A stretch of DNA of 64,000 nucleotides from JAMHWF01 sp964371405 (GCA_964371405.1 CAYJLV010000001.1:283212-347211); one strand, 5' to 3'. Positions 41,941 through 51,534 are shown, counted from the first letter of the stretch. The notes: a model not told the origin generated them from the sequence alone. Numbers and translations are program-made.

Positions 41941-43452
41941 ATGGACGCGACGGCAATGGCGACACCGGCGGCCAAGGCGCCCGCCACCTCGATCGTCAAG
42001 CGCGCCGGCCTGGCCGGCGCGTTGGTCGCCCTGCTCGCCATCGTCTGGATGCCGCCGGCCCAGGGCCTGCCCCAGGCGGGGCAGGTGATGCTGGGCATCC
42101 TGGCCTTCGCCGTCATCGTGTGGATGACCGAGGCGCTCGACTATGCGGTGAGCGCGGTGGTCATCGGTGCGCTGATGATCTTCCTGCTCGCCTACGCGCC
42201 CGATGCCGCCAAGCCGGCGGGCGCCGACATGGGCACCGTCGTCGCGCTCAACCTCGCGCTGTCGGGCTTTGCCAGCAGTGCCGTCGCACTGGTGGCGGCG
42301 GCGTGTTTCATCGCGGCGGCGATGACGGCGACCGGGCTGGACCGGCGCATCGCGCTGGTGGTGCTGTCCAGGGTGTCCGCCCGCACCAATCACATCGTCA
42401 TCGGCGCGATGGTGGTGGGCTTCCTGCTCTCGTTCATCGTGCCCAGCACGACCGCGCGCGTCGCCTGCCTGATGCCGATCATGATGGGCTTCATCCTCGC
42501 CTTCAGGGTCGACAGGCGCAGCCGCTTTGCCGCGCTGCTCGTCATCACCGCGGCGCAGACGGCGAGTGTGTGGAACGTCGGCATCAAGACGGCAGCGGCG
42601 CAGAACATGGTGGCCATCGGCTTCATCGAGAAGCAGTTCGGCAGCACCATCACGTGGCTGGAGTGGTTCATCGCCGGTGCGCCGTTCTCGGCGCTGCTCA
42701 GCGTGGCGCTCTACTTCATCATGACCCGCATGCTCAAGCCCGAGATGGCCGAGATCGCCGGCGGCCGCGCCACCATCCGCCAGCAGCTCGATGCGATCGG
42801 GCCGATGACAGTGCGCGAGTGGAAGTTGCTGGCGCTGGTGCTCGCGCTGCTGGGCTTCTGGTCGACCGAGAAGGTGCTGCACGGCTTCGACACCTCGTCG
42901 ACCACGATCGCTGCGATCGCGCTGATGCTGCTGCCGCGCATCGGTGTGATGGACTGGAAGGAATCGCAGCGCGGCTTTCCCTGGGGCACGGTGGTGCTGT
43001 TCGCGGTGGGCATCAGCGTCGGCACGGCGCTGCTCAGAACCAATGCCGCAGGCTGGCTCGCCAACCTGATCGTCCTGCATCTCGGTCTCCAGCAGGCCAG
43101 CGCGTTCGCGATCCTGATGCCGCTGTCGCTGTTCCTGATCGTGATCCACCTTGGTTTCGCCAGCGCCACCGCGCTGGCCGCGACGATGATCCCGATCGTC
43201 ATCAGCGTGCTCGGCACCGTGCAGACCCCGGGCATCAACGTCATCGGCATGACCATGCTGCTGCAGTTCGTCGTGAGCTTCGGGTTCATCCTTCCGGTGA
43301 ACGCGCCGCAGAACATGATTGCCTACGGCACCGACACCTTCGAGGCGCGCGACTTCGTGCGCACCGGCCTGGTGGTCACGCTGGCCGCCTTCGCGCTGCT
43401 GGTCGTGTTCGCGCTCACGTACTGGTCCTGGATGGGCTACATGACGACCTGA
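41941..43452 (+). CDS. DASS/SLC13-family sodium:anion symporter
   Basis: A 503-residue membrane protein with about 12 helices starting MDATAMATPAAK. FAVIVWMTEALDYAVSA and the C-terminal FGFILPVNAPQNMIAYG (with the Asn-Pro type substrate loop) are family features; SFIVPSTTARVA is the first SNT-like motif. Members import dicarboxylates, citrate or sulfate with Na+. ATG 41941 has an AGGAGGAG ribosome binding site. The upstream FNR-type box suggests induction at low oxygen, which would fit C4-dicarboxylate uptake (inference). Confidence 0.88.
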   Translation: MDATAMATPAAKAPATSIVKRAGLAGALVALLAIVWMPPAQGLPQAGQVMLGILAFAVIVWMTEALDYAVSAVVIGALMIFLLAYAPDAAKPAGADMGTVVALNLALSGFASSAVALVAAACFIAAAMTATGLDRRIALVVLSRVSARTNHIVIGAMVVGFLLSFIVPSTTARVACLMPIMMGFILAFRVDRRSRFAALLVITAAQTASVWNVGIKTAAAQNMVAIGFIEKQFGSTITWLEWFIAGAPFSALLSVALYFIMTRMLKPEMAEIAGGRATIRQQLDAIGPMTVREWKLLALVLALLGFWSTEKVLHGFDTSSTTIAAIALMLLPRIGVMDWKESQRGFPWGTVVLFAVGISVGTALLRTNAAGWLANLIVLHLGLQQASAFAILMPLSLFLIVIHLGFASATALAATMIPIVISVLGTVQTPGINVIGMTMLLQFVVSFGFILPVNAPQNMIAYGTDTFEARDFVRTGLVVTLAAFALLVVFALTYWSWMGYMTT

Positions 43453-43498
43453 GCTGCGCGCCGCCGCGCCGGCCGGCCGGGCTGCAGGCGCGCGCGCA

Positions 43499-44251
43499 TC
43501 AACCGGTGGTGTAGCCGCCGTCGACCAGGTACTGCGAGCCGGTGATGAAGCTCGCCTGGTCGGAGAGCACGAACAGGACCAGCGCCGAGACTTCCTCAGG
43601 CGTGCCCAGGCGCCCGACCGGGTGCAAGCCGACCAGCGCGTCGTAGGCCGGCTTCGGCAGCGCCTCCAGCAGTGGCGTGTCGATGTACCCCGGGTGTACC
43701 GAGTTGACCCGGATCCCCTTGTCCGCATAGCCGAGCGCGGCCGCCTTGGTCATGCCCGACACGCCGTGCTTGGCCGCGACGTAGGGCACCGCAGTGGAGC
43801 TGCCCACCACGCCGAGAATGGACGACATGTTGACGATGGAGCCGCCACCCGCCTTCAGCATCGCCGGGATCTGGTAATACATCCCGTAGAAGACGGAATG
43901 CAGGTTGACGTCCATCAGCTTCTTGTAATCCGCGATGTCGATGTCGGCCAGCAGCCCGAGCGGCCCGCCGATGCCCGCGTTGTTGACTGCCAGGTGCAGC
44001 GCGCCGAAGCGCTGCACCGCCGCCTCGACCGTGGCCTTCACGTCGTCCGGATTGCCGACGTCGCCCGCGATCGCGATCGCGCTGCCGCCGGCTGCAGCGA
44101 TCTCGTCCGCGACTGCCTGCGCCGATTCGATCTTCAAGTCGTTGACCACCACGTTGGCGCCCTCCGCGCCGAGGCCGAGCGCGATCGCCTTGCCGATGCC
44201 CGAGGCCGCGCCGGTGACGATCGCGCTCCTGCCCTGGAACTGCTTGCTCAT
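43499..44251 (-). CDS. Short-chain dehydrogenase/reductase
   Basis: A 250-residue classical SDR. The cofactor motif TGAASGIGKAIA (G-x3-G-x-G), NNAGIGG, and the catalytic Ser (NMSSILG) with Y-x3-K (PYVAAKHGV) are all present. An Asp/Glu at the adenine-ribose position was not clearly identified, so NAD versus NADP is open. ATG 44251 has AGGAG upstream; longer starts would overlap the neighbouring promoter. It is divergent from the OsmC-family gene. Substrate unknown. Confidence 0.9.
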   Translation of the reverse strand: MSKQFQGRSAIVTGAASGIGKAIALGLGAEGANVVVNDLKIESAQAVADEIAAAGGSAIAIAGDVGNPDDVKATVEAAVQRFGALHLAVNNAGIGGPLGLLADIDIADYKKLMDVNLHSVFYGMYYQIPAMLKAGGGSIVNMSSILGVVGSSTAVPYVAAKHGVSGMTKAAALGYADKGIRVNSVHPGYIDTPLLEALPKPAYDALVGLHPVGRLGTPEEVSALVLFVLSDQASFITGSQYLVDGGYTTG

Positions 44252-44466
44252 GCCATGCTCCTTTCGATGGTTCTCGCTTCTGACCCGCGGATCCGGGTGC
44301 GAATCGGCGCGGCGCTCTGGGCAGTGTAGGGCGCATGCGGCGCCTAGGCGCCAGCCCTCGCGATCCAACGCGCGATTCAACGCTGCATCCAACGCGGCGC
44401 GATCACAGTGGCTCGCGTCCGGTCATCGAACCGGCGCACCCGAACCTCTTTCGAGGAGCCACTGCC

Positions 44467-45039
44467 ATGACGAACCCCGCCCCGACCCGCCGCGCCGACA
44501 ACGGCGTCAATGTCGATGCCCTGCTGACCGCGCGCGCGGCACTCACCGATGCCCCCGAAGGCGCGCGCTTCCGGTGGCGCGCCACCAGCCAGTGGGTCAA
44601 CGGCACGCACAGTCGCGCCACCGTCGACGACTTCTACGGTCTTGGCGCCGAGCAGCGGCACCGCCGCAGCTACGAGTTCGATGCCGATCATCCCGAAATC
44701 TTCGCCTCCGCCGACAACGGCGCCACGCCGGTGGAGTACGTGCTCGTCGGCCTGGCGGGCTGCCTGTCGGCGGGCATCGCCTCGGTAGCCCAGAACCGCA
44801 ACATCCAGCTCCATTCGGTGCGCGCGACGCTGGAAGCGGGCATGGACCTGCAGGGCGTGCTCGGCATCGACGAGCGCGTGCGCAACGGCTTCGACGGCAT
44901 CAAGGTTCACTACGAGATCGACGCCGACGCCACGCCCGAGCAGATCGCCGCGCTGGTGGCGCAGTCGCAGAAGCGCTCGGCAGTCTTCGACATCGTCGCC
45001 AACCCGACCGACGTCACCGTCACCTCGAGCAAGACGTGA
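44467..45039 (+). CDS. OsmC-family protein
   Basis: A 190-residue OsmC/Ohr-fold protein. TPVEYVLVGLAGCLSAGIAS carries the conserved helix Cys. No second Cys is visible, so the two-Cys peroxidase mechanism of Ohr/OsmC may not apply. ATG 44467 has a GAGGAG ribosome binding site. The stop overlaps a GTG start of a flavoprotein gene, so the two are translationally coupled. Confidence 0.85.
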   Translation: MTNPAPTRRADNGVNVDALLTARAALTDAPEGARFRWRATSQWVNGTHSRATVDDFYGLGAEQRHRRSYEFDADHPEIFASADNGATPVEYVLVGLAGCLSAGIASVAQNRNIQLHSVRATLEAGMDLQGVLGIDERVRNGFDGIKVHYEIDADATPEQIAALVAQSQKRSAVFDIVANPTDVTVTSSKT

Positions 45040-46298
45040 GCACCGGGGCACGGCGCGCGGTGGACGTCGTCGTCATCGGCGGCGGCCATTGCGGGCTGGC
45101 GATGAGCCGCGCGCTCTCGCAGCGCTCGGTCGACCACGTGGTGATCGAGCGCGGCGAGGTTGCCAACGCCTGGCACACCGAGCGCTGGAACTCGCTGCGC
45201 CTGCTCACGCCCAACTGGATGTGCCGGCTGCCCGGCCAGCCTTACGACGGTGACGACCCCGACGGCTACATGGGCGCGGCCGACGTCGCCGCGTTCCTCG
45301 CGCGCTACGCCGACCGCGTGCACGCACCACTCGCCACGCAGACCACGGTGCAGCGCGTCGCGCCCGCGCCGGGCGGCTGGCTCGTCGTCACCGACCGCGG
45401 CGACTGGCGCTGCCGCGCCGTCGTGCTGGCCAGCGGCGCGTGCAGCCGGCCGGTGCTGCCGCCGTTCGCAGCGCAGTTGCCGGCCTCGGTCGCCCAATGG
45501 ACGGCACGCGACTACCGGCGGCCGGCCGACCTGGGGCCGGGCGGGGTGCTGGTGGTCGGCGCGTCGGCCACGGGCCTACAGCTCGCTCTGGAGATCCAGC
45601 GCAGCGGCCGCCCGGTGCTGCTTGCCACCGGCGAGCACGTCCGCATGCCGCGCCTGTACCGCGGGCGCGACGTCCAGTGGTGGCTGCTCGCCAGTGGCGT
45701 GCTCGACCAGCGCATCGAGGCCATGGACGATCCGGCGCGCGCGCGCAGGCTGCCGTCGCCGCAGCTCGTCGGCAGCGACGATCGCGCGACGCTGGATCTG
45801 AACGCCGTCCAGCGTCACGGCGTCGAGGTCTGCGGCCGTCTCGCCGGCGTGCGCGGCACACAGGCCCTGTTCTCGGGCTCGCTGCGCAACGTCTGCGCGC
45901 TGGCCGACCTGAAGATGAACCGCCTGCTCGACAGCTTCGATGCCTGGGCGCGCGAGCAGGGCCTCGGCGGCAACGTCGGCGCGGCCGAGCGCTTCCCACT
46001 CACCGCCGTCGCGGCATCGCCGCGGTTGGGCGCCGAGCTCGGGCGCGACGTGCGCACCATCGTCTGGGCCACCGGCTTCCGGCCGGACTTCGGTTGGCTC
46101 GACGTGCCGGCGTTCGACCGCCGCGGCGGGTTGCGACACGATCGCGGCATCGTCGACGCGCCGGGGATGGTCGTGCTCGGCCTGCCCTTCCTGCGCCGCC
46201 GCAAGTCGAGCTTCATCCACGGCGCCGAGGACGACGTGCGCGAGCTCGCGGCGCATCTGTTCGCGCATCTCGATCGCACCGCGGCCGCACTGTGCTAA
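45036..46298 (+). CDS. Flavin-containing monooxygenase-like oxidoreductase (GTG start)
   Basis: A 420-residue protein. It has an FAD-binding VVVIGGGHCGLAMSR at the N-terminus, an NAD(P)-binding LVVGASATGLQLAL in the middle, and the ATGFRPDF motif near the C-terminus, as in group B monooxygenases and the CzcO/ArsO-like family. The GTG at 45036 overlaps the OsmC stop (GTGA). The substrate is not evident; coupling to OsmC suggests a role in sulfur or peroxide chemistry, as inference. Confidence 0.85.
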   Translation: MSTGARRAVDVVVIGGGHCGLAMSRALSQRSVDHVVIERGEVANAWHTERWNSLRLLTPNWMCRLPGQPYDGDDPDGYMGAADVAAFLARYADRVHAPLATQTTVQRVAPAPGGWLVVTDRGDWRCRAVVLASGACSRPVLPPFAAQLPASVAQWTARDYRRPADLGPGGVLVVGASATGLQLALEIQRSGRPVLLATGEHVRMPRLYRGRDVQWWLLASGVLDQRIEAMDDPARARRLPSPQLVGSDDRATLDLNAVQRHGVEVCGRLAGVRGTQALFSGSLRNVCALADLKMNRLLDSFDAWAREQGLGGNVGAAERFPLTAVAASPRLGAELGRDVRTIVWATGFRPDFGWLDVPAFDRRGGLRHDRGIVDAPGMVVLGLPFLRRRKSSFIHGAEDDVRELAAHLFAHLDRTAAALC

Positions 46299-46367
46299 CT
46301 TGGCCCTGCGTGAGCGACGGCCGAGGCCGGCCTGGGCCGCCAGTGCCGCGCGAGGAGGGGACACGGC

Positions 46368-49300
46368 GTGGGTTTGGCTGCCGTACCAAGCGCGAGACTG
46401 CGCATGCGCCTGCTCGGTGACCTCGAGGTCCGGCGCGGCGACAGTGCGCCGTTGCCGCTGCCTCCGTCGCGGCGCACGCGGGCGCTGCTGGGCTATCTGG
46501 CTGCCACCGGCACGCCGCAGTCGCGCGCCGCGCTGTGCGACCTGCTGTGGGACGGCCCCGACGACCCGCGCGCCGCGCTGCGCTGGAGCCTGACCAAGCT
46601 GCGCACGGTGGTCAACGACGCTTCGGCCGAGCCGCTGCAGGCCGACCGCGACAAGGTGGCCTTCGACGCGCGCGCCTGCGACATCGACAGCGCGCGCGTC
46701 GGCAGCCTGCCGCTCGAAGCCGACGCACTCGACGCGCTGCCGCTCGACACGCTCGAGGATGCGGCGCGCGCGTTGCAGGGTGAATTCCTCGACGGCCTCG
46801 ACCTGCCGGCGTGCTATCGCTTCCACCACTGGTGCATGGCCGAGCGCGAACGCTATGCGCGGCTGCGACGCACCGTCCTGGAAGCGCTCGTGCGCCGTCT
46901 CGCGGGCGACCCGCAGCGCGCGTTGCCGCACGGCCGCGCGATGGTGGCGGCCGATCCGCTCGCCGAGGCCGCGCACGCCACGCTGGTGCGCCTGCTCGCC
47001 GCGGCCGGGCGCTATCCCGAGGCCGAGCGCCACTACGGCTGGGCGCGCGAGCTGCTGCGGCGCGAGGTCGCGCTGCCCGACGGCGGCGCGCTCGACGAGA
47101 CGATCCGCGCAGTGCGGCGTCTGCAGCGGCAAGCTGCCGCGGTGCCGGCGCCGTTCGCGCCGCAGGCCGCGAGCGAATCCGTCGCGGCGTCCGGAGCGGC
47201 GCCGTCGTTTCTCGAGCTGGCACGGCCGGCGGCCGTGGCGCGCACGCCACTGGTCGGGCGCGCCGCCGAGTGCCGCACCATCGAGGCGGCGCTCGCGGCG
47301 GCGGACGGCGCGCCGCCGCTGCTGCTGTTGCAGGGCGAGCCCGGCATCGGCAAGACGCGGCTGCTCGATCACCTGGCCGAACGCGCCGGCACGCTCGGCC
47401 GTCGCGTGATCCGCGCGCGCTGCTTCGAGGCCGAGGCGGTGCGGCCGTACGGCTTCTGGCTCGACGCGCTGCGCGGAGTGCCGACCGCCGGCGCGAGCCC
47501 GCAGGTGCTGGCGCAGGCTGCGCCGCTGCTGGGCGGCGACAGCGAAGGCGCCGTCAGCCGTGAACAGCTGTTCGACGCCGCCGCCGATCTCTTGTGCGGC
47601 CTGGCGCGCCAGCAGCCGCTGGCCGTGGTGGTCGACGATCTGCAATGGATCGACGCCGCGTCGGCGGCGCTGCTGCACTTCGTCGCGCGCCGGCTCGCCG
47701 ATGCATCGCTGCCGGTGCTCATCGCCGTGGCCGCGCGCGCCGGCGAGATCGACGACAACGCCGGCGCCAAGGGCCTGCTGCAGTCGCTCGCGCGCGAGCG
47801 CGCGCTGCAGCAGCTCGATCTGCCTCCGCTCGCCGAGGACGATGTGCGGGGCTGGCTCGGCGACCGGTTGCCCGATGTCGGCGAGGCGCTGCGCGCGAGC
47901 GGCGGCAATCCACTGCTGCTGATCGAGCTGGCGCGCGCCGTCGGCGCAGGCCGCACCGGAGCGCCGCCCGACGGACGATCGCTCGACGCGCTGATCGACG
48001 AGCGCCTGCGCGCCTTCGACGATGCATCGCGCGACCTGCTCGGCTGGGCGGCGGCGTTCGGCGGCGAGTTCGGCGTGGAGCGTCTCGCGGCGGCGATGGC
48101 GCTGTCGGTGCCCGACGCGCTCGGTCGCGTCGCCCCGTTCGAGCGGCGCGGCCTGCTGCACGCCACCGGCGACGGCAGCTTCGACTTCGCCCACGGCCTG
48201 GTCCGCCAGGCGGTCTATCGGGGACTGTCGACGCCACGCCGTCGCGCCATGCATCTGCAGATCGCACGCGCCTTCGACGCGGCGAGTGGCGACGATCCCT
48301 GGCTGCACGGCGCCGTCGTCCACCACGCCAGCCTGGCCGGCGATGCGCTGCGGGCCACGCGCGCCGCGCTGGCGGCCGGTCAGCACTGGCTGCGCGTGTT
48401 CGCCAATGTCGAGGCTACGCAGGTCGCCGAGCGCGGCCTCGCCCTGCTCGAAGAGCTGGCGCCCGGCGCCGAGCACGCGCGGCTGGAGATCGGCCTGCTG
48501 CGGCTGCGCGTGGCCGCAGCCGCGGCGCCGGGCGGGCGGCGCCTGCCGGATCTGGGCGAGCGCATCGCGCAGGCTATCGATGCGGCCGAGGCGCTCGCTC
48601 TGCATGCCGAGGCCTCGGCCGGCTGGGAGATCCTGTCCTTCTGGCGCCAGCAGCGGGGCGACGCGGCCGGCGCGCGCGATGCGTCTTTGGCCGCCGAGCG
48701 CTGCACGCGCCGCGCCGACGCCGCCACGCGCTGCCAGCAGCTCGCCAACACCGGCCGCTGCCTGATCGACATCGAGGCCGATGGCGCGCGCGGCCGCGAG
48801 CTGCTCGCCGAAGCAGCCGTGCTGGCGGCCGAACTGCAACTGCCGGTGATGGAACTCGAATGGGGGCGTGGCCTCGTGGCGCACGCCGACGGCAACTTGC
48901 CTGCGGCGCGCGAGTCGCTGGCGCGCGCGGTGGCATTGGCGCGGGCCTCGTCCAACCATTGGCGCGAGTACGAATGCATGCTCGCGCTGGCGACCGCCGA
49001 ATACGAACTGGGACGGGCCGACGAGGTGCTGCGCCATGCCGGCGAAGTCGCCGACGCGGCGCGCCGCATGGGCGAGCCGGCCGTCCCCTACGCCGATGCG
49101 CTGGCGGCGCTGGCGCGGCTCGGCCGCGGCGAGCGCGCGGCTGCCGCGGCCGTGGAGGCGAGTCTCGCCGCGCTGCGTGAGCGCGACGACAAGGCGCACC
49201 TCGCCTACGTGCTCAACGAAGCGGCGGCGCTGGCGCTGGCGGCGGGCGATGCCGCGGCTGCCGCGCGCCATGCCGAAGAAGCCCTGGCCGCCGCCACGCC

Positions 49301-49379
49301 GGTGCGCCGCCCGACTCAGATCGCCCGCGCGCGGGCGACGCTCGCCGCCGCTGCGGCTTCGGGCGCGCGGGCCCGTTGA
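46368..49379 (+). CDS. Large BTAD/AAA/TPR regulator (SARP-like architecture)
   Basis: 1003 residues from GTG 46368, preceded by GAGGAGGGG. An OmpR-type winged helix (about 12-100) and a bacterial transcriptional activation domain (about 105-255) are followed by an AAA/NACHT-like ATPase, with Walker A GEPGIGKT at 323-330 and Walker B VVVDDLQWIDA near 418. About 400 residues of Ala-rich TPR-like helices complete it. This plan resembles SARP and MalT-like signal-transduction ATPases, best known in actinobacteria. There is no C-terminal LuxR helix. It probably controls the adjacent OsmC-flavoprotein or PPOX-nitrilase genes; that is inference. Confidence 0.85.
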   Translation: MGLAAVPSARLRMRLLGDLEVRRGDSAPLPLPPSRRTRALLGYLAATGTPQSRAALCDLLWDGPDDPRAALRWSLTKLRTVVNDASAEPLQADRDKVAFDARACDIDSARVGSLPLEADALDALPLDTLEDAARALQGEFLDGLDLPACYRFHHWCMAERERYARLRRTVLEALVRRLAGDPQRALPHGRAMVAADPLAEAAHATLVRLLAAAGRYPEAERHYGWARELLRREVALPDGGALDETIRAVRRLQRQAAAVPAPFAPQAASESVAASGAAPSFLELARPAAVARTPLVGRAAECRTIEAALAAADGAPPLLLLQGEPGIGKTRLLDHLAERAGTLGRRVIRARCFEAEAVRPYGFWLDALRGVPTAGASPQVLAQAAPLLGGDSEGAVSREQLFDAAADLLCGLARQQPLAVVVDDLQWIDAASAALLHFVARRLADASLPVLIAVAARAGEIDDNAGAKGLLQSLARERALQQLDLPPLAEDDVRGWLGDRLPDVGEALRASGGNPLLLIELARAVGAGRTGAPPDGRSLDALIDERLRAFDDASRDLLGWAAAFGGEFGVERLAAAMALSVPDALGRVAPFERRGLLHATGDGSFDFAHGLVRQAVYRGLSTPRRRAMHLQIARAFDAASGDDPWLHGAVVHHASLAGDALRATRAALAAGQHWLRVFANVEATQVAERGLALLEELAPGAEHARLEIGLLRLRVAAAAAPGGRRLPDLGERIAQAIDAAEALALHAEASAGWEILSFWRQQRGDAAGARDASLAAERCTRRADAATRCQQLANTGRCLIDIEADGARGRELLAEAAVLAAELQLPVMELEWGRGLVAHADGNLPAARESLARAVALARASSNHWREYECMLALATAEYELGRADEVLRHAGEVADAARRMGEPAVPYADALAALARLGRGERAAAAAVEASLAALRERDDKAHLAYVLNEAAALALAAGDAAAAARHAEEALAAATPVRRPTQIARARATLAAAAASGARAR

Positions 49380-49412
49380 ACCCCGCGCGTCCATCCACCT
49401 GAGGAGATCCGC

Positions 49413-49667
49413 ATGAGCCAGCCCCGCATCGTGGTCGAACGCAGCTTCGACACGCCGCAATCCGACGCCGACATGAAGCTCGTGGCCGATCGCGAGCGGC
49501 CGTGCCTGGCGGCCTACCAGGCGACGTGGAAGCGCAGCCTGCTGTCGGCCGACCGCAAGCGCATGGTCTGCGAATACGAGGCGGCCGACGCCGAGACGAT
49601 GCGGCGCATCCAGCGCGAGGCCGGCGCTCAGTTCGACCGCATCTGGGTCGGCGACGTCATCGAGTAG
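49413..49667 (+). CDS. DUF4242 family small protein
   Basis: 84 residues, MSQPRIVVERSFDTPQSDAD to VGDVIE, a ferredoxin-like-fold protein of the DUF4242 family; a Streptomyces relative was described as nickel binding. ATG 49413 has an AGGAG ribosome binding site 33 nt after the regulator gene. Its 3' end overlaps the convergent PPOX gene by 11 nt. Confidence 0.8.
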   Translation: MSQPRIVVERSFDTPQSDADMKLVADRERPCLAAYQATWKRSLLSADRKRMVCEYEAADAETMRRIQREAGAQFDRIWVGDVIE

Positions 49668-50247
49668 GGCGGCCCGGCAGCACGTCGGCGAGGATCGGCA
49701 TCGACTTCCACCCCGCGGCCGGCGGCTCGTGGCCGGGCCGCGGCGCGTCGGCCGACAGCGTGGCGCCGGCGCTCGGATGGATGTAGCGCGGGCAGTTCGG
49801 GAAAATGCGCCGCGCGCGCACGCGCACGACGAGCTGCGCGCCGTGGTGGCGCGCCAGCGCGGCGGGATCGTCGAGCAGCGTGGCGTCGCCGTTCACGCGC
49901 AGGCGCCGCGGCGACTCGAAGTCGATGAACAGCAAGCCCACGGCGGCGTTGGCGCCGATGTTGCCCAGGCTGCGGAACTGGCCGTTGCCGTCGTAGCTCG
50001 GGAACTCGAGTTCGTCGGCGCCGGTCACGCGCACGAAGCCGGGCACGCCGCCCTTGTGCGAGCAGTCGGGCCGGCCGTCGGCATCGGCGGTGGCGAGGAA
50101 GAACAGCGCGCGGCTCTCGATGAAGGCACGGTCCTGGTCGCTGAAGACGGCGCGGCCGAGTCGCTCGTCGAGCCGGTCGGCAAGGCGCCGCGTGTCGTAG
50201 CGGTCCTGCAAGGCGCGCATGCCGGCGTGATAGATGGCGTCGCTCAT
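49657..50247 (-). CDS. Pyridoxamine 5'-phosphate oxidase-family flavoprotein
   Basis: A 196-residue split-barrel protein. The core ALFFLATADADGRPDCSHKGG and FPSYDGNGQFRSLGNI, with FPNCPRYIH near the end, matches the FMN-binding PPOX subfamily with a long N-terminal helix. Members reduce or bind F420, FMN or haem-type cofactors; the activity is unassigned. ATG 50247 has an AAGGAG site and overlaps the nitrilase stop (ATGA). Confidence 0.85.
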   Translation of the reverse strand: MSDAIYHAGMRALQDRYDTRRLADRLDERLGRAVFSDQDRAFIESRALFFLATADADGRPDCSHKGGVPGFVRVTGADELEFPSYDGNGQFRSLGNIGANAAVGLLFIDFESPRRLRVNGDATLLDDPAALARHHGAQLVVRVRARRIFPNCPRYIHPSAGATLSADAPRPGHEPPAAGWKSMPILADVLPGRPTR

Positions 50248-51188
50248 GAAAGGTCTCCTTCCGTCACCGGTCGCTGCGGCCGGCGATCGACCTTCAGCGT
50301 GAAGAGGTCCGGGCGTGCGTAGTGGCCCGCCACGTCGAGGCTGCGCCGTGCGCTGCCGACGCGCTCGAGATCGACCTCGGCGATCAGCATGCCGCGCTCG
50401 TTGTGCAGCGGCCCGGCGACGATGCGTCCGCCCGGCGCGACGACGATCGAGTCGCCGCCGTTGATCCATTCGTCGTCGTCGGGGAACAGTTGCTTACGCT
50501 GCGGCAAGTCGCGGGGCAGGTCGCGCCCCTGCAGCACGCAACCGGCGCCGAGCACCCAGCAGCCGCCCTCGCGGGCGATGTGCTGCGCGCTCGCGATCCA
50601 GCGCTCGCCGCTGTCGTAGGTCGGTGCGACCAGGATCTCGATGCCGTCGGCGTACAGCGCCAGGCGCGCCTGCGGCATGTAGTTCTCCCAGCAGATCAGC
50701 GCGCCGACGCGGCCGACCGGCGTGTCCACCGCGCGCAGTCCGCTGGCATCACCGAATCCCCAGACCATGCGCTCGGGGCTGGTCGGCATCAGCTTGCGAT
50801 GGCGGTTCAGCAACTCGCCGTCGGGCCCGATCGTGACCACGCTGTTGAAGAGCGTCGAGCGGCTGGACTCCGCGTCGCGCTCGTGCAAGCCGCAGACGAC
50901 GGTGATCGCGTGCTCGCGCGCCGCCTGCTGCAGCGGCGCGAGGTGTCCAGCGCTCAGATCGACGGCCTGGGCGCGCAGACGGGCGTGGATCTGCTCGCTC
51001 GGGCCCATGTCGGGCCCGGGGCGCAGGCGCCAGATCCACGCCGGATAGCCGGGCACGAAGGCTTCGGGGAAGACGACCAGGTGCGCGCCGGCGCGCGCCG
51101 CTTCGGTCGCCAGCGTCGCTGCCGCGGCGAGCGTGGCGTCGCGGTCGAGCATGACGGGCGCCTGCTGGACGATGGCGATGCGGGCCAT
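50244..51188 (-). CDS. Nitrilase-family carbon-nitrogen hydrolase
   Basis: A 314-residue enzyme with the full catalytic triad: E42 (VFPEAFVPGYP), K132 (RHRKLMPTSPER) and C166 (ICWENYMP). CWEN places it in the true nitrilase/cyanide-degrading branch, which converts nitriles to acids and ammonia, rather than the amidase branch. It is translationally coupled to the PPOX flavoprotein and starts 4 nt after a small gene of unknown function. Confidence 0.9.
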   Translation of the reverse strand: MARIAIVQQAPVMLDRDATLAAAATLATEAARAGAHLVVFPEAFVPGYPAWIWRLRPGPDMGPSEQIHARLRAQAVDLSAGHLAPLQQAAREHAITVVCGLHERDAESSRSTLFNSVVTIGPDGELLNRHRKLMPTSPERMVWGFGDASGLRAVDTPVGRVGALICWENYMPQARLALYADGIEILVAPTYDSGERWIASAQHIAREGGCWVLGAGCVLQGRDLPRDLPQRKQLFPDDDEWINGGDSIVVAPGGRIVAGPLHNERGMLIAEVDLERVGSARRSLDVAGHYARPDLFTLKVDRRPQRPVTEGDLS

Positions 51189-51192
51189 GATG

Positions 51193-51534
51193 TCAGCGCT
51201 CCCCCGCCAGAACCCACTTCTCGCCGGCCGGCACGTCGTCGCGCAGCCGCGTCAGCGTGCCATCCAGGCGGCGGCCGTCGACCGTGCCGTGCCAGCGCAG
51301 GCGGCCCGAGCTCGGGCTCTCGGTTTCGGCGTCGAAATGGATCCGATCGCCGTCGCGGCGAGCGGTGTACGCGCCGTCGCCATAGCCGTAGCGATCGCAG
51401 GCGGTCGAGCGGAATCGTCCGTCGGCGAACAGCAGCGTGTCGGCGTCGCCCTCCGTCTTGCCGGCTTCGAGCACGATGCCGTGAAAACTGCGCCCGTCGA
51501 GGGTGACGGGGCGGGGCAGGGGATGGTCGGACAT
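51193..51534 (-). CDS. Uncharacterised 113-residue beta-rich protein
   Basis: It begins MSDHPLPRPVTLDGRSFHG. Alternating hydrophilic strands such as GRLRWHGTVDGRRLDGTL suggest a small beta-barrel or lipocalin-like fold. No family recognised. It ends 4 nt before the nitrilase start, so it is the first gene of the unit leading to nitrilase and PPOX. The 227 nt before it contain a strong hairpin at 51708-51764. Confidence 0.65.
   Translation of the reverse strand: MSDHPLPRPVTLDGRSFHGIVLEAGKTEGDADTLLFADGRFRSTACDRYGYGDGAYTARRDGDRIHFDAETESPSSGRLRWHGTVDGRRLDGTLTRLRDDVPAGEKWVLAGER

Noticed and set aside
45576..49460. A 1294-codon open frame on the minus strand opposite the BTAD/AAA regulator
   Set aside because: It has no recognisable domain and is made of Arg/Ala/Gln/His-rich low-complexity sequence. 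Such antisense frames are expected in very high-GC genes, and the plus strand encodes clear Walker motifs.
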